From: Cedecea neteri
GTDB lineage: Bacteria; Pseudomonadota; Gammaproteobacteria; Enterobacterales; Enterobacteriaceae
Length of the DNA: 64,000 nt
Reading direction: 5' to 3'
Assembly: GCF_000758305.1 (NCBI RefSeq)
Contig: NZ_CP009458.1
Span: 3,286,001 to 3,350,000 of the forward strand
A program made the translations under genes and the position numbers. The notes under the pieces are model-generated. The model ran no database searches, was not told where the DNA came from, and saw nothing but the letters and a program-made list of their open reading frames with translations. Shown in pieces: positions 42,967 through 53,061 of the stretch (position 1 is the stretch's first letter; each line of letters opens with the position of its first letter).

Positions 42967-45900
42967 ATGGAAATGACAAAACCCTCGCTGTCCTCTTTGT
43001 TCGCCCGTCTTGACGGGCTGATGCTCCGCGACAGACAACGCTTTTCTCGCCGTCTTCACGGTGCTAAGAAAATTAAAAATGCTGACTCTCAGCAGGCCTT
43101 ATTCGACACGCTGGCCGCAGAAATTGACGTCGCAGCGGGCAAAGTACAGCTGCGCGAAGCCGCGCGCCCGGCGATTATTTATCCTGAAAATCTTCCGGTC
43201 AGCCAGAAGAAACAGGACATTCTGAACGCCGTGCGCGATCACCAGGTGGTGATCGTGGCGGGTGAAACCGGCTCCGGCAAAACCACTCAGTTGCCAAAAA
43301 TTTGTATGGAGCTGGGGCGCGGTGTGAAAGGCCTGATCGGCCACACTCAGCCTCGCCGTCTGGCGGCGCGTACCGTGGCCAACCGTATTGCGGAAGAGTT
43401 GCAAACCGAACCCGGCGGTTGCGTAGGCTATAAAGTGCGTTTCTCCGACCACGTCGGCGACAACACAATGGTCAAACTGATGACGGACGGGATCCTGCTG
43501 GCGGAAATCCAGCAGGACAGGCTGCTGATGCAGTACGACACCATCATCATCGATGAAGCGCACGAACGTAGCCTGAATATCGACTTCCTGCTGGGTTACC
43601 TGCGCGAACTGCTGCCCAAACGCCCCGATCTTAAAATCATTATTACCTCGGCGACCATCGATCCGGAGCGTTTCTCGCGCCACTTTAATAACGCGCCGAT
43701 TATCGAAGTGTCGGGCCGCACTTATCCAGTGGAAGTGCGCTACCGCCCGATGGTGGAAGATAACGACGATACCGATCGCGATCAGCTGCAGGCGATTTTC
43801 GACGCGGTGGATGAGCTGGGCCATGAAAGTTCGGGCGATATTTTGATCTTTATGAGCGGCGAGCGTGAAATTCGCGACACCGCTGATGCGCTGACGAAGC
43901 TCAACCTGCCGCATACGGAAATTCTGCCGCTCTATGCGCGCCTGTCCAATAGCGAGCAGAATCGTGTTTTCCAGTCGCACGTTGGACGGCGCATTGTGCT
44001 GGCGACCAACGTCGCGGAAACGTCGCTGACGGTGCCGGGTATTAAATATGTAATCGACCCTGGTACGGCGCGTATTAGCCGCTACAGCTATCGCACCAAA
44101 GTTCAGCGCCTGCCGATTGAGCCAGTGTCTCAGGCTTCGGCCAACCAGCGTAAAGGCCGCTGCGGCCGCGTGTCGGAAGGGATCTGTATTCGCCTTTATT
44201 CCGAAGATGATTTCCTGTCGCGCCCGGAATTTACCGACCCGGAAATTCTGCGCACCAACCTGGCGTCGGTCATTCTGCAAATGACGGCGTTGGGGCTGGG
44301 GGATATTCAGGCGTTTCCGTTCGTTGAGGCCCCGGACAAGCGCAACATTCAGGACGGCGTACGCCTGCTTGAAGAACTGGGCGCCATTACCAGCGATGAA
44401 GACCATAGCGTTTACAAACTGACGGCCTCAGGCCGCCAGCTTTCGCAGTTGCCGGTTGATCCGCGACTCGCCAAAATGGTGCTGGAAGCGCAGAAATTTG
44501 GCTGCGTGCGTGAGGTGATGATCATTACTTCCGCGCTGTCGATTCAGGATCCGCGCGAACGCCCAATGGACAAACAGCAGGCCTCAGACGAGAAGCATCG
44601 CCGCTTCCACGACAAAGAGTCTGACTTCCTGGCCTACGTGAACCTGTGGAATTACCTCGGTGAGCAACAAAAAGCGCTCTCTTCGAACCAGTTCCGTCGC
44701 CAGTGCAAGCTGGACTTCCTCAACTACCTGCGCGTCCGCGAATGGCAGGATATTTACACCCAACTGCGGCAGGTAGTGAAAGAGCTTGGCCTGCCGGTGA
44801 ACAGCGAACCAGGTGACTTCCGCTCGGTGCACTCGGCACTGCTGACCGGGCTGCTGTCCCATATCGGGCAAAAGGACACGGAAAAACAGGAGTACACCGG
44901 GGCGCGTAACGCCAGATTTTCCATCTTCCCAGGCTCGGGCTTATTTAAAAAGCCGCCGAAGTGGACGATGGTGGCCGAGCTGGTGGAAACCAGCCGCCTG
45001 TGGGGGCGTATTGCCGCCCGGATCGACCCGGAGTGGATTGAGCCGCTGGCGCAGCATCTGATTAAGCGCTCGTACAGCGAACCGCACTGGGAGAAAGCCC
45101 AGGGCGCGGTGATGGCGCAGGAAAAAGTGACCCTTTATGGCCTGCCGATTGTGGCGGCACGTAAAGTGAATTACAGCGATATCGATCCGGCGTTGTGCCG
45201 CGAGCTGTTTATTCGCCATGCGCTGGTTGAAGGCGACTGGCAGACCCGCCACGCGTTCTTCCGCGACAACCTCAAGCTGCGGGCGGAAATCGAAGATCTG
45301 GAGCATAAGTCCCGCCGTCGCGACATCCTGGTGGATGACGAAACGCTGTTTGAGTTTTATGACCAGCGCATCGCCCACGATGTGATTTCCGCGCGCCACT
45401 TCGACAGCTGGTGGAAAAAGACCAGCCGCGAAACGCCAGATCTGCTCAATTTTGAAAAAAATATGCTGATCAGGGAAGGCGCGGAGCAGGTCAGCAAGCT
45501 GGACTATCCGAACTTCTGGCATCAGGGCAATCTCAAGCTACGCCTGACCTACCAGTTTGAGCCTGGCGCGGACGCCGACGGCGTAACGGTGCATATCCCA
45601 CTGCCGCTGCTGAACCAGGTTGAAGAGTCTGGTTTTGAGTGGCAAATCCCTGGCGTGCGCCGCGAGCTGATTATTGCCCTGATCAAATCGCTGCCGAAGC
45701 CGGTGCGCCGCAACTTTGTGCCGGCCCCGAACTACGCGGAGGCGTTTTTAGGCCGGGCTACGCCGCTGGAACTGCCGCTGCTGGATAGCCTTGAGCGTGA
45801 ATTCCGCCGCATGGCGGGGGTCACCATCGACCGGGAAGACTGGCACTGGGATCAGGTGCCCGATCACCTGAAAATGACCTTCCGCGTGGTGGACGAGCAC

Positions 45901-46866
45901 AACAAGAAGCTGAAAGAGGGTAAGGACCTCAGCGAGCTAAAAGGCGGCCTGAAGGATAAAGTACAGCAGACGCTTTCCGCCGTAGCGGATGACGGTATTG
46001 AGCAGAGCGGGCTGCACATCTGGAGCTTTGGCTCGCTGCCGGAAAGCTATGAGCAGAAACGCGGCAATTACCGGATGAAAGCCTTCCCGGCGCTGGTGGA
46101 TGAAAAAGAGAGCGTGGCGATTAAGCTGTTTGATAACCCGCTCGAGCAGCAGCAGGCGATGTGGCGCGGGCTGCGCCGTCTGCTCTTGTTGAACATCCCG
46201 TCGCCGGTGAAATACCTGCACGAAAAACTGCCGAACAAAGCCAAGCTGGGACTCTACTTTAACCCGTACGGCAAGGTGCTGGAGCTTATCGACGACTGCA
46301 TTTCCTGCGGCATTGATAAGCTGATTGCGCAAAACGGCGGGCCGGTCTGGAGCGAAGAAGGGTTTGCCGCGCTGCACGAGAAAGTACGCGCCGAGCTGAA
46401 TGACACGGTGGTTGAGATTGCCAAACAGGTGGAGCAGATCCTCACGGCAGTGTTTAACATCAACAAACGGCTGAAAGGGCGTGTGGACATGACCATGGCG
46501 CTTGGCCTGTCGGATGTTAAGGCGCAGATGAGCGGCCTGGTTTATCGAGGTTTTGTCACCGGCAACGGCTACAAACGCCTCGGCGATACGCTGCGTTACC
46601 TGCAGGCAATCGAAAAACGGCTGGAAAAAATGGCTATCGACCCGCACCGTGACCGCGCGCAGATGCTCAAAGTGGAAAGCGTGCAGCAGGCCTGGCAGCA
46701 GTGGCTGAACAAGCTGTCGCCGGCCAGCCGCGAAAACGAAGAGGTGCAGGAGATTCGCTGGATGATCGAAGAGCTGCGCGTCAGCTACTTCGCGCAGCAA
46801 CTTGGAACCCCGTATCCGATTTCCGATAAGCGTATTTTGCAGGCGATGGAGCAGGTGGCACTTTGA
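42967..46866 (+). CDS. hrpA: ATP-dependent RNA helicase HrpA
   Basis: A DEAH-box helicase of about 1299 residues (1300 in E. coli). Walker A GETGSGKTT begins at residue 99, DEAH at about 196-199, SAT near 222, and QRKGRCGRVSEG is motif VI. Then come the HA2/OB-fold regions and the long HrpA-specific C-terminus ending in PYPISDKRILQAMEQ. It acts on RNA and, in E. coli, has been linked to fimbrial mRNA processing and rescue of stalled ribosomes. The start could be 42967 or 42973; the frame from 42922 is longer than the family. Confidence 0.95.
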   Translation: MEMTKPSLSSLFARLDGLMLRDRQRFSRRLHGAKKIKNADSQQALFDTLAAEIDVAAGKVQLREAARPAIIYPENLPVSQKKQDILNAVRDHQVVIVAGETGSGKTTQLPKICMELGRGVKGLIGHTQPRRLAARTVANRIAEELQTEPGGCVGYKVRFSDHVGDNTMVKLMTDGILLAEIQQDRLLMQYDTIIIDEAHERSLNIDFLLGYLRELLPKRPDLKIIITSATIDPERFSRHFNNAPIIEVSGRTYPVEVRYRPMVEDNDDTDRDQLQAIFDAVDELGHESSGDILIFMSGEREIRDTADALTKLNLPHTEILPLYARLSNSEQNRVFQSHVGRRIVLATNVAETSLTVPGIKYVIDPGTARISRYSYRTKVQRLPIEPVSQASANQRKGRCGRVSEGICIRLYSEDDFLSRPEFTDPEILRTNLASVILQMTALGLGDIQAFPFVEAPDKRNIQDGVRLLEELGAITSDEDHSVYKLTASGRQLSQLPVDPRLAKMVLEAQKFGCVREVMIITSALSIQDPRERPMDKQQASDEKHRRFHDKESDFLAYVNLWNYLGEQQKALSSNQFRRQCKLDFLNYLRVREWQDIYTQLRQVVKELGLPVNSEPGDFRSVHSALLTGLLSHIGQKDTEKQEYTGARNARFSIFPGSGLFKKPPKWTMVAELVETSRLWGRIAARIDPEWIEPLAQHLIKRSYSEPHWEKAQGAVMAQEKVTLYGLPIVAARKVNYSDIDPALCRELFIRHALVEGDWQTRHAFFRDNLKLRAEIEDLEHKSRRRDILVDDETLFEFYDQRIAHDVISARHFDSWWKKTSRETPDLLNFEKNMLIREGAEQVSKLDYPNFWHQGNLKLRLTYQFEPGADADGVTVHIPLPLLNQVEESGFEWQIPGVRRELIIALIKSLPKPVRRNFVPAPNYAEAFLGRATPLELPLLDSLEREFRRMAGVTIDREDWHWDQVPDHLKMTFRVVDEHNKKLKEGKDLSELKGGLKDKVQQTLSAVADDGIEQSGLHIWSFGSLPESYEQKRGNYRMKAFPALVDEKESVAIKLFDNPLEQQQAMWRGLRRLLLLNIPSPVKYLHEKLPNKAKLGLYFNPYGKVLELIDDCISCGIDKLIAQNGGPVWSEEGFAALHEKVRAELNDTVVEIAKQVEQILTAVFNINKRLKGRVDMTMALGLSDVKAQMSGLVYRGFVTGNGYKRLGDTLRYLQAIEKRLEKMAIDPHRDRAQMLKVESVQQAWQQWLNKLSPASRENEEVQEIRWMIEELRVSYFAQQLGTPYPISDKRILQAMEQVAL

Positions 46867-46869
46867 TAT

Positions 46870-46896
46870 CAGGCCCTTTCCTCGGGAAAGGGCCTG
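46870..46896. terminator. Hairpin between convergent hrpA and O-methyltransferase
   Basis: CAGGCCCTTTCC-TCG-GGAAAGGGCCTG, a perfect 12-bp stem with a three-base loop, directly after the hrpA stop. No long T run. Confidence 0.65.
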
Positions 46897-46899
46897 GCA

Positions 46900-47556
46900 C
46901 TATTCAACACGTGCCAGCGTAAAACCGTCCCAGCCTTTACTGCCGACCGTTTGTAGGGCAGTAACAGACAGGTTCGGGTTGTTGCCCATCAGTTCGATAA
47001 AGGTTCGCACGCCCTGAACGCGGTCGTCACCGCTTTCGGGGTTGGCAACCTCGCCATCGCGGACCACGTTATCACCGATGATTAACGTGCCGGGGCGCGA
47101 ATATTTCAATGCCCACTCAAGATAAATCGGGTTATTCGGCTTATCTGCATCAATAAAAATCAAATCGAACGGAGCGTCGTGGCCTAAACTGGCCAGCGTT
47201 TCTGCTGCTGGGCCGATATGCAGCTCAATCTGTTTTCCCAGCCCGGCCAGCGTAATGTTCCTTTGCGCAACTTCAGCGTGACGAGGATCCGCTTCGAGCG
47301 TGACAAGCTTGCCGTCAGCGGGCAAGGCTCTTGCCATCCACACGGAGCTGTACGCGCCGAGCGTCCCGATTTCCAGAATTTTTCTCGCGCCGGTAATCTC
47401 CACCAGCAATTGCAGGAATTTCCCCTGATTCGGAGCAACATCGTGGGCAGGCAGCCCGGCGGCATGATTGTTGGCCAGAATTTGCTGAAAAACAGCATCG
47501 GAAGGGATCAGGGAATGAACAAGGTACTCATCAACATCGGACCATTTTTTCTGCAT
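46900..47556 (-). CDS. SAM-dependent O-methyltransferase (family 3)
   Basis: A 218-residue class I methyltransferase. ILEIGTLGAYSSVWMARAL (about residues 60-78) is SAM motif I, VTLEADP the acidic ribose-binding motif, DLIFIDADKPNNPIY the metal/catalytic region and IIGDNVVRDG the next metal ligand. The family includes catechol and caffeoyl-CoA methyltransferases; the substrate here is unknown. GGAGTAAG lies before the ATG. Single-gene unit. Confidence 0.88.
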   Translation of the reverse strand: MQKKWSDVDEYLVHSLIPSDAVFQQILANNHAAGLPAHDVAPNQGKFLQLLVEITGARKILEIGTLGAYSSVWMARALPADGKLVTLEADPRHAEVAQRNITLAGLGKQIELHIGPAAETLASLGHDAPFDLIFIDADKPNNPIYLEWALKYSRPGTLIIGDNVVRDGEVANPESGDDRVQGVRTFIELMGNNPNLSVTALQTVGSKGWDGFTLARVE

Positions 47557-47584
47557 CGCTTACTCCATGTTTAGAGATAACGTT

Positions 47585-47611
47585 TTCCCTCTCACCTTGC
47601 GGGAGAGGGAA
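47585..47611. repeat. REP-like palindrome
   Basis: TTCCCTCTC...GAGAGGGAA with a short inner CCTTGCGG. Same CCCTCTC family as at 5775 and 41814. It separates two genes on the minus strand. Confidence 0.55.
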
Positions 47612-47623
47612 TGTGATTCACGA

Positions 47624-49921
47624 TCAGGCAATTCGTCGCGTATTCTCCGCTTCGCTGCGGGTGATTTTCACCGGCACGGATTTTGACGTCGGCGTGCCCG
47701 TGCCGTCCCCAACGCTGCCAAGAGGCACCAGCGGGTTTGTCTCCGGGTAATAGGCTGCGAGATTGCCGCGCGGGATGTCATACGCCACCAGCTTAAAGCC
47801 GCTGACTTTACGGGTAATGCCGTCATGCCAGATGGTTTCAATATCGACCTTGTCGCCGTCGTTCAGGCCGAGTTCACCCATATCATCGGGATGAATGAAC
47901 AGGATTTCTCGCTGGCCGTACACGCCACGATAGCGATCGTCGAGGCCATAAATCGTGGTGTTGTACTGATCGTGAGAACGCAGCGTCTGTAGCGTGAACG
48001 GGGCTTCCACACCTTGCCACAGCGAATCCGGCAGCGGGGCATCGCTGAATTCAGCCTTGCCGCTTGGCGTATTAAAGCGCAGTTCTGCCGCCGCGTTACC
48101 CAGGTAAAAGCCGCCAGGTTCTTCACAGCGCTGATTAAAATCTTTAAAGCCCGGCAGCGTGGCAGCGATGTGATCGCGAATCAGGTTGTAGTCGTCGGCC
48201 AGCGCCAGCCAGTCCAGTTTGGTTCGGCCCAGAACGGCATCAGCTATGCTGGCCACAATCGCGGTTTCAGAGCGCTGGGTGTCGGCAATCGGTTTGCCGA
48301 TGCCTTCGGAGGCGTGAACCATGCTAAAAGAGTCTTCGACGGTGACAAACTGGCGCCCGGAAACCTGCATGTCCTCTTCGGTACGGCCAAGCGTCGGCAG
48401 GATCAGCGAGGCTTTACCCGGCACCAGGTGACTGCGGTTCAGCTTGGTGCTGATGAATACGGTCAGGCCACAGCGGCTAATGGCTTCTTCCGTGCGCGGG
48501 CTGTCCGGGGCCGCAGCGGCAAGGTTTCCGCCGAGCGCAATCAGCACTTTGATTTCATCGCGCAGCATCGCGGCAAGGGCTTCAACGGTATTGTGGCCAT
48601 GTTCGCGCGGAGGCTCAAAATCAAAGTGTTTGGCCAGATTATCCAGCAGGCTTACCGGCGGCTTTTCATCAATCCCCATGGTACGGTTGCCCTGCACGTT
48701 ACTGTGGCCGCGCACCGGGCAAAGGCCCGCGCCCGGACGGCCTAAATGGCCGCCCAGCAGCTGCAGGTTGACGATTTCACGCACGGTATTCAGCGAGTGT
48801 TTGTGCTGGGTGATGCCCATAGCCCAGGTAAAAATCACCCGTTTTGAATGCTGCCAGATAGCCGCGGCGTCGCGAAGCTGCAGTTCGCTCAGGCCGGACT
48901 GCTGGGTGATTTTCTCCCAGCTTGTTTCATCAATGGCGGCAAACCAGGCCTCAACGCCGTGGGTATGGGCTTCGATAAACGCCAGGTCAAACACGCCATC
49001 TTCACCTTCAGTGATGAGACGACGATGGGTTTCCAGCAGCGCTTTTGCCATGCCGCGTACCGCCGCCATGTCGCCACCCAGATTTGGCTGGTAATAGTTG
49101 GTGCTGATGGTACCTGACAGCGGGGTGATCACTTCCAGCGGTTTTTGCGGATCGGCAAAGCGTTCCAGGCCGCGTTCGCGCAGCGTATTGAAAGTGACAA
49201 TCTGTGCCCCATTTTCTGCCGCATGACGCAGACTGTGCAGCATTCGCGGGTGGTTGGTGCCGGGATTCTGACCAAAGACAAAAATGGCATCGGCTTTGTC
49301 GAAATCATCCAGTCGGATGGTGCCTTTCCCTACGCCGATACTGCGTTTTAGCCCGCTGCCGCTGGCTTCGTGGCACATGTTTGAGCAATCCGGGAAATTA
49401 TTGGTGCCCAACATGCGGCCAAAAAGTTGATAAAGATAAGAGGCTTCATTGCTGGCGCGGCCGGAGGTGTAAAGCTCAATCTGGTCGGGGTTATCCATCG
49501 CCTGGATATGTTGCGCAATCAGGCTTAGTGCGTTGGCCCAGCTGATAGGTTCATAGCGATCGGTTTGTGGATTATAGCTAAGCGGTTCGGTCAGGCGGCC
49601 CTGATATTCGAGGAAGTAGTCGCTTTGCTGATAGAGTTTGCTGACGCTGTGCTGAGCAAAAAAGTCGCTGTCTATAAAACGGCGAGTCGCTTCCCAGGTG
49701 ACTGCTTTGGCGCCATTTTCGCAGAAACTGAAGGTGCTTTTGTTGTCGTCCCCCCAGGCACAGCCCGGGCAATCAAAGCCTTTGGCTTTGTTCATGCGCA
49801 TCAGGTTGCGCAGGTTTTTCAGGGCATGTTTGCTGTCGATGACGAAGCGGGTGGTTGCTTCGAGAGAACCCCAGCCGCCCGCTGCGGCCTGGTAAGGCTT
49901 AATCGCCGATTTGAATTTCAT
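47624..49921 (-). CDS. FdhF/YdeP-family molybdopterin oxidoreductase
   Basis: A 765-residue enzyme aligned along its length with E. coli YdeP (759), linked there to acid resistance. Landmarks: YQAAAGGWGSLEA, GFDCPGCAW with two cysteines, YTSGRASNEASYLYQLFGR, NNFPDCSNMCHEASG, CPVRGHSNVQGNRT and a C-terminal cofactor domain with RSHDQYNTTIYGLDDRYRG. No Tat leader, so cytoplasmic. The Cys set is less than a full 4Fe-4S motif. Physiological substrate unknown; a formate-dehydrogenase-like reaction is only a family label. Transcribed alone. Confidence 0.88.
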   Translation of the reverse strand: MKFKSAIKPYQAAAGGWGSLEATTRFVIDSKHALKNLRNLMRMNKAKGFDCPGCAWGDDNKSTFSFCENGAKAVTWEATRRFIDSDFFAQHSVSKLYQQSDYFLEYQGRLTEPLSYNPQTDRYEPISWANALSLIAQHIQAMDNPDQIELYTSGRASNEASYLYQLFGRMLGTNNFPDCSNMCHEASGSGLKRSIGVGKGTIRLDDFDKADAIFVFGQNPGTNHPRMLHSLRHAAENGAQIVTFNTLRERGLERFADPQKPLEVITPLSGTISTNYYQPNLGGDMAAVRGMAKALLETHRRLITEGEDGVFDLAFIEAHTHGVEAWFAAIDETSWEKITQQSGLSELQLRDAAAIWQHSKRVIFTWAMGITQHKHSLNTVREIVNLQLLGGHLGRPGAGLCPVRGHSNVQGNRTMGIDEKPPVSLLDNLAKHFDFEPPREHGHNTVEALAAMLRDEIKVLIALGGNLAAAAPDSPRTEEAISRCGLTVFISTKLNRSHLVPGKASLILPTLGRTEEDMQVSGRQFVTVEDSFSMVHASEGIGKPIADTQRSETAIVASIADAVLGRTKLDWLALADDYNLIRDHIAATLPGFKDFNQRCEEPGGFYLGNAAAELRFNTPSGKAEFSDAPLPDSLWQGVEAPFTLQTLRSHDQYNTTIYGLDDRYRGVYGQREILFIHPDDMGELGLNDGDKVDIETIWHDGITRKVSGFKLVAYDIPRGNLAAYYPETNPLVPLGSVGDGTGTPTSKSVPVKITRSEAENTRRIA

Positions 49922-50107
49922 ATGGCAGGTGTCACTTGTTATGGTTGATTGCGCAATAACACAGATGAGTTGCTTACCTTTAGTTTACTCCTGATTAACA
50001 TTTGTGGAAGCGCTAACGTCAATCAGCCGTCAACGAAACGGCCGGGATTTATGAAAGCAGGCTGCTAAACTGCGTGGCATGACTGCCAATAAATGAAAGG
50101 AATACGA

Positions 50108-50650
50108 ATGTTGTATGCCAGTGATATTAGGGATATTGACGAGTTACAGCGTGTTGAGGCAGCCGCCGCACACCGTTTTCTTGCGCTGCCCGAGCTTGCT
50201 TTTCTGGCCACCGCTGGGGTGACGGACAGGCAGACTCACGCCGCCGCCATCGAAAATAACCTCGCCTGGAAGGTAGCTGGGAGCGATGGCAGGATCAAAG
50301 GTTTTTGCTATTGCGAGCGGCACGAGGATGAGCTTTATCTGGCTGAAATATCTACCCACCCGGATTTTCAGCGACAGGGGGTGGGCGCAATGTTGCTGGC
50401 TGAAGTTAAACGCACGGGGCAGGTGCTTGGCGTAAGCCAAATCACGCTGACAACTTACAGGGATGTGAGCTGGAATGGCCCGTGGTACGGACGCCACGGT
50501 TTTGACATTATCAATGAGGCTGAATTAACGCCCGCTCTTGTCAGCCGTCTTGTACACCAGTTCGACGAGGGATTAATGGTGTTACCCCGTTGCGCAATGC
50601 GGTATCTACTCGGGAAGGGGAAGCCCGCGGTCGTTAAACCATTTTTGTAA
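50108..50650 (+). CDS. GNAT-family N-acetyltransferase
   Basis: A 180-residue acetyltransferase. The acetyl-CoA signature is HPDFQRQGVGAMLLAEV (about residues 87-103), preceded by LYLAEIS and followed by YRDVSWNGPWYGRHGF. The acceptor is unknown. GAAAGGA lies six bases before the ATG at 50108; the ATG at 50093 would precede that site. The 3' end overlaps the small minus-strand gene by 45 bp. Divergent from the YdeP-like gene. Confidence 0.85.
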   Translation: MLYASDIRDIDELQRVEAAAAHRFLALPELAFLATAGVTDRQTHAAAIENNLAWKVAGSDGRIKGFCYCERHEDELYLAEISTHPDFQRQGVGAMLLAEVKRTGQVLGVSQITLTTYRDVSWNGPWYGRHGFDIINEAELTPALVSRLVHQFDEGLMVLPRCAMRYLLGKGKPAVVKPFL

Positions 50651-50827
50651 CCGCGTAAGCTGGCGGATGTGGTAGCCGATGGCCAGCTCTTCGTACAGCG
50701 TCGATGGGGGAGTCAGAGGCGCGACATCGGGTCTGCCGCTCAGGATAGCGCGTCGGGCCTGATGCCAGGCTCGTTGTTTCATCTCAATTTCATCTGGTCT
50801 TGTTACCCGATGCTTACTCACGGTCAT
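50606..50827 (-). CDS. Small conserved-looking hypothetical protein
   Basis: A 73-residue, charged, soluble protein with mainly helical character (EIEMKQRAWHQARRAIL, YEELAIGYHIRQLTRLQKWF). No motif recognised. No strong ribosome site is seen upstream of the ATG. It overlaps the acetyltransferase 3' end by 45 bp in convergent orientation. Codon use looks like that of a real gene, but expression is uncertain. Confidence 0.5.
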   Translation of the reverse strand: MTVSKHRVTRPDEIEMKQRAWHQARRAILSGRPDVAPLTPPSTLYEELAIGYHIRQLTRLQKWFNDRGLPLPE

Positions 50828-51047
50828 AGTCTGCCAACTTGTTGTGAGGCGCGATTATACCCTGCAAAGCCGTCAATATGTCGTCCGATCTCCAGGGACG
50901 TTAATTTTTTATCAAAAAAATCTAGCCTTGTCATAATGTTGCATAATAATTACCCTGCGGACGCGCGATATATTCTGTCAATGGCTGACACGACCTGTCA
51001 TTTGTTCGCGCTAAGATTCCTGACACCTACTTGCAGGAGACACACTC

Positions 51048-51299
51048 ATGACCCCCCCCGAAAAAAGCACGCAGCTTGCCAACAGAATTGCCGGTATTTT
51101 TTGTGAAATGCTGAGCTGCGAGCGCGTGTCCCGCCATCAACTGGCCAGTAAATTTGGCGTAAGCGAACGGACGATATACCGGGATCTCCGGCGGCTAAGC
51201 AACTATGTTTATCATGTTGGGGAAGATCAGTACGCCCTCAGTCTGGAAGTTACTCAGCAACTGGAAAACTACCTGCAGCGAGTGAAGCGGGAAAAATGA
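51048..51299 (+). CDS. HTH-only regulator (HTH_11/DeoR-like domain)
   Basis: An 83-residue protein consisting of one helix-turn-helix: VSRHQLASKFGVSERTIYRDLRRL (about residues 27-50), then a short winged part and a C-terminal helix. Larger relatives carry a WYL or sugar-binding domain after this HTH; none is present, so it either acts alone or is a trimmed regulator. GCAGGAGA is ideally placed before the ATG. It sits 106 bp ahead of the PAS-GGDEF-EAL gene. Confidence 0.8.
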   Translation: MTPPEKSTQLANRIAGIFCEMLSCERVSRHQLASKFGVSERTIYRDLRRLSNYVYHVGEDQYALSLEVTQQLENYLQRVKREK

Positions 51300-51405
51300 T
51301 CGGCTGCTGGCGATAATGGGCTTAAAGCTTCGTGGCTCCGCCGCCGATAATGCGATAAATTATTCTTTTTATTAACAAAATAACCACAATTAACTCAAGG
51401 GTAAG

Positions 51406-53055
51406 ATGCGTACTGAAAGCTTAACTGATATCGCCTACCGTCACTTTGTGGAGAGCGTAAAAGATTACGCCATCTACATGTTGGACGTTGATGGCACCGT
51501 AGCCACCTGGAACGAGGGGGCGCTGCGAGCGAAGGGATATCTGCGCGAGGAGATTGTGGGGCAGTTTTTTGGCGTTTTCTACAGCGATGCGGAGCAAAAA
51601 AACGGACTGCCCGAGCGTAATCTGAATATCGCGCTTAAAAATGGAAAATTTGAAGGGGAAGGCTGGCGCTATCGCAAAGATGGCAGTCGGTTTTGGGCTC
51701 ATGTGGTGATTGATGCCATCTATGATGAGCACCACACGCTGCTGGGATTTGCCAAAATTACCCGTGATATCAGCGAGCAGAAGGTCGTTATCGACAAGAT
51801 CTCATGGCTTGCCCGCTACGATGCGCTTACCGGGCTTCCTAACCGCGTCGAATTCTTCAGTTTTGTAGAAAAACTGTTCACCGAGTCTGACTATAACCAC
51901 ATTGCTATTTGCACGGTTGATCTCGATAAATTCAAAGAGATCAATGATACCGAAGGGCATCTGGTTGGCGACCAGCTTTTGCAGCGTGTTTCGTCCTCGG
52001 TACTCAAAGCGATGGAAAAAGACGAGATTGTTGCTCGTTTCGGTGGCGACGAATTTGTCGCGGCCAAGCCTTATAACCACGACGATGAGTTACGTAATTT
52101 CACCGAGCGCTTACATAGCTGTTTTGTAGGCAAGCAGATTTTCGCCCACAGCGAAATTACCGTGAGTGCCAGCATCGGCGTGGCGGTTTACCCGGATGAC
52201 GCCACGGATATCAATACGCTTATCAGCAATTCAGATCTGGCGATGTACCGTGCCAAAGCTAATCTGGATAACAAGATCTGCTGGTATGAAAAAGACATGG
52301 ACGAGAAAACACGGCTGCGGAACCTGATGGCGGCGGATATTCGCCGCGGCATCAAAGAAGGGCAGTTCTTCATTCATTACCAGGAAAAACGCTCGCTGAA
52401 AGATAAGGCCATTACCGGCTATGAAGCGCTGCTGCGTTGGAATCACCCGGAGCAGGGACTGATTCCGCCTGATGAATTTATCCCTATTGCCGAGGAAAGT
52501 GGGGCCATTGTTCCACTGGGATACTGGGTGATTGAAACGGTATGTAAAGAGTCGCTTGCCAACAAGCTGGACAAAAAAATCTCGATCAATATTTCTCCCG
52601 TGCAGCTGCGTAATCTCAGCTTTATCGATAATGTCCGTGACATTTTAATGAGAACCGCATGGCCAATAACGCTGCTTGAGTTTGAGGTGACGGAGACGGC
52701 ATTCATCATTAATAAAAAGCTGACGTTTAATATTCTTCATCAGTTCCAGAAAATGGGGATCAGCATTGCGCTGGATGACTTTGGTACCGGATATTCTTCT
52801 TTAAGTACGCTGCGAGAATTTCATTTTGACGTTATCAAGCTGGATCGCAGCTTCCTGACGAACGTTGAAAGTAACTTCCAGGCACGCTCCTTCGTTAGGG
52901 CGATCATTTCGCTCGGTAACTCCATCAATACGCCGCTAATTGCCGAAGGAGTGGAAACCAACGAGCAGTTACGTATTCTGGAGGAAGAAGGCTGTACCGA
53001 AATTCAGGGCTTCCTGTTTGGACAGCCTGTTGATATCAAGAACATTCATCGGTGA
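51406..53055 (+). CDS. Cytoplasmic PAS-GGDEF-EAL protein
   Basis: A 549-residue c-di-GMP enzyme. The PAS domain is residues 10-122 (ending FAKITRDISEQK, a PAS/PAC hallmark), with GGDEF at 213-217 intact, then the EAL domain with EAL at 340-342 and DDFGTGYSSLSTLREFHFDVIKLD. All catalytic motifs of both domains look present. No membrane helix. A haem or flavin in PAS is possible but not shown. It lies 530 bp upstream of the T6SS operon in the same direction; a functional link is speculative. Confidence 0.88.
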   Translation: MRTESLTDIAYRHFVESVKDYAIYMLDVDGTVATWNEGALRAKGYLREEIVGQFFGVFYSDAEQKNGLPERNLNIALKNGKFEGEGWRYRKDGSRFWAHVVIDAIYDEHHTLLGFAKITRDISEQKVVIDKISWLARYDALTGLPNRVEFFSFVEKLFTESDYNHIAICTVDLDKFKEINDTEGHLVGDQLLQRVSSSVLKAMEKDEIVARFGGDEFVAAKPYNHDDELRNFTERLHSCFVGKQIFAHSEITVSASIGVAVYPDDATDINTLISNSDLAMYRAKANLDNKICWYEKDMDEKTRLRNLMAADIRRGIKEGQFFIHYQEKRSLKDKAITGYEALLRWNHPEQGLIPPDEFIPIAEESGAIVPLGYWVIETVCKESLANKLDKKISINISPVQLRNLSFIDNVRDILMRTAWPITLLEFEVTETAFIINKKLTFNILHQFQKMGISIALDDFGTGYSSLSTLREFHFDVIKLDRSFLTNVESNFQARSFVRAIISLGNSINTPLIAEGVETNEQLRILEEEGCTEIQGFLFGQPVDIKNIHR

Positions 53056-53061
53056 AATGAA

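Noticed and set aside
43099..44406. 435-codon frame antisense to hrpA
   Set aside because: It lies wholly opposite conserved helicase motifs and its sequence is rich in Arg/Gln/His as expected from a shadow frame.
47624..49921. Selenocysteine formate dehydrogenase H
   Set aside because: No in-frame TGA or selenocysteine element in the conserved region; the sequence follows YdeP instead.
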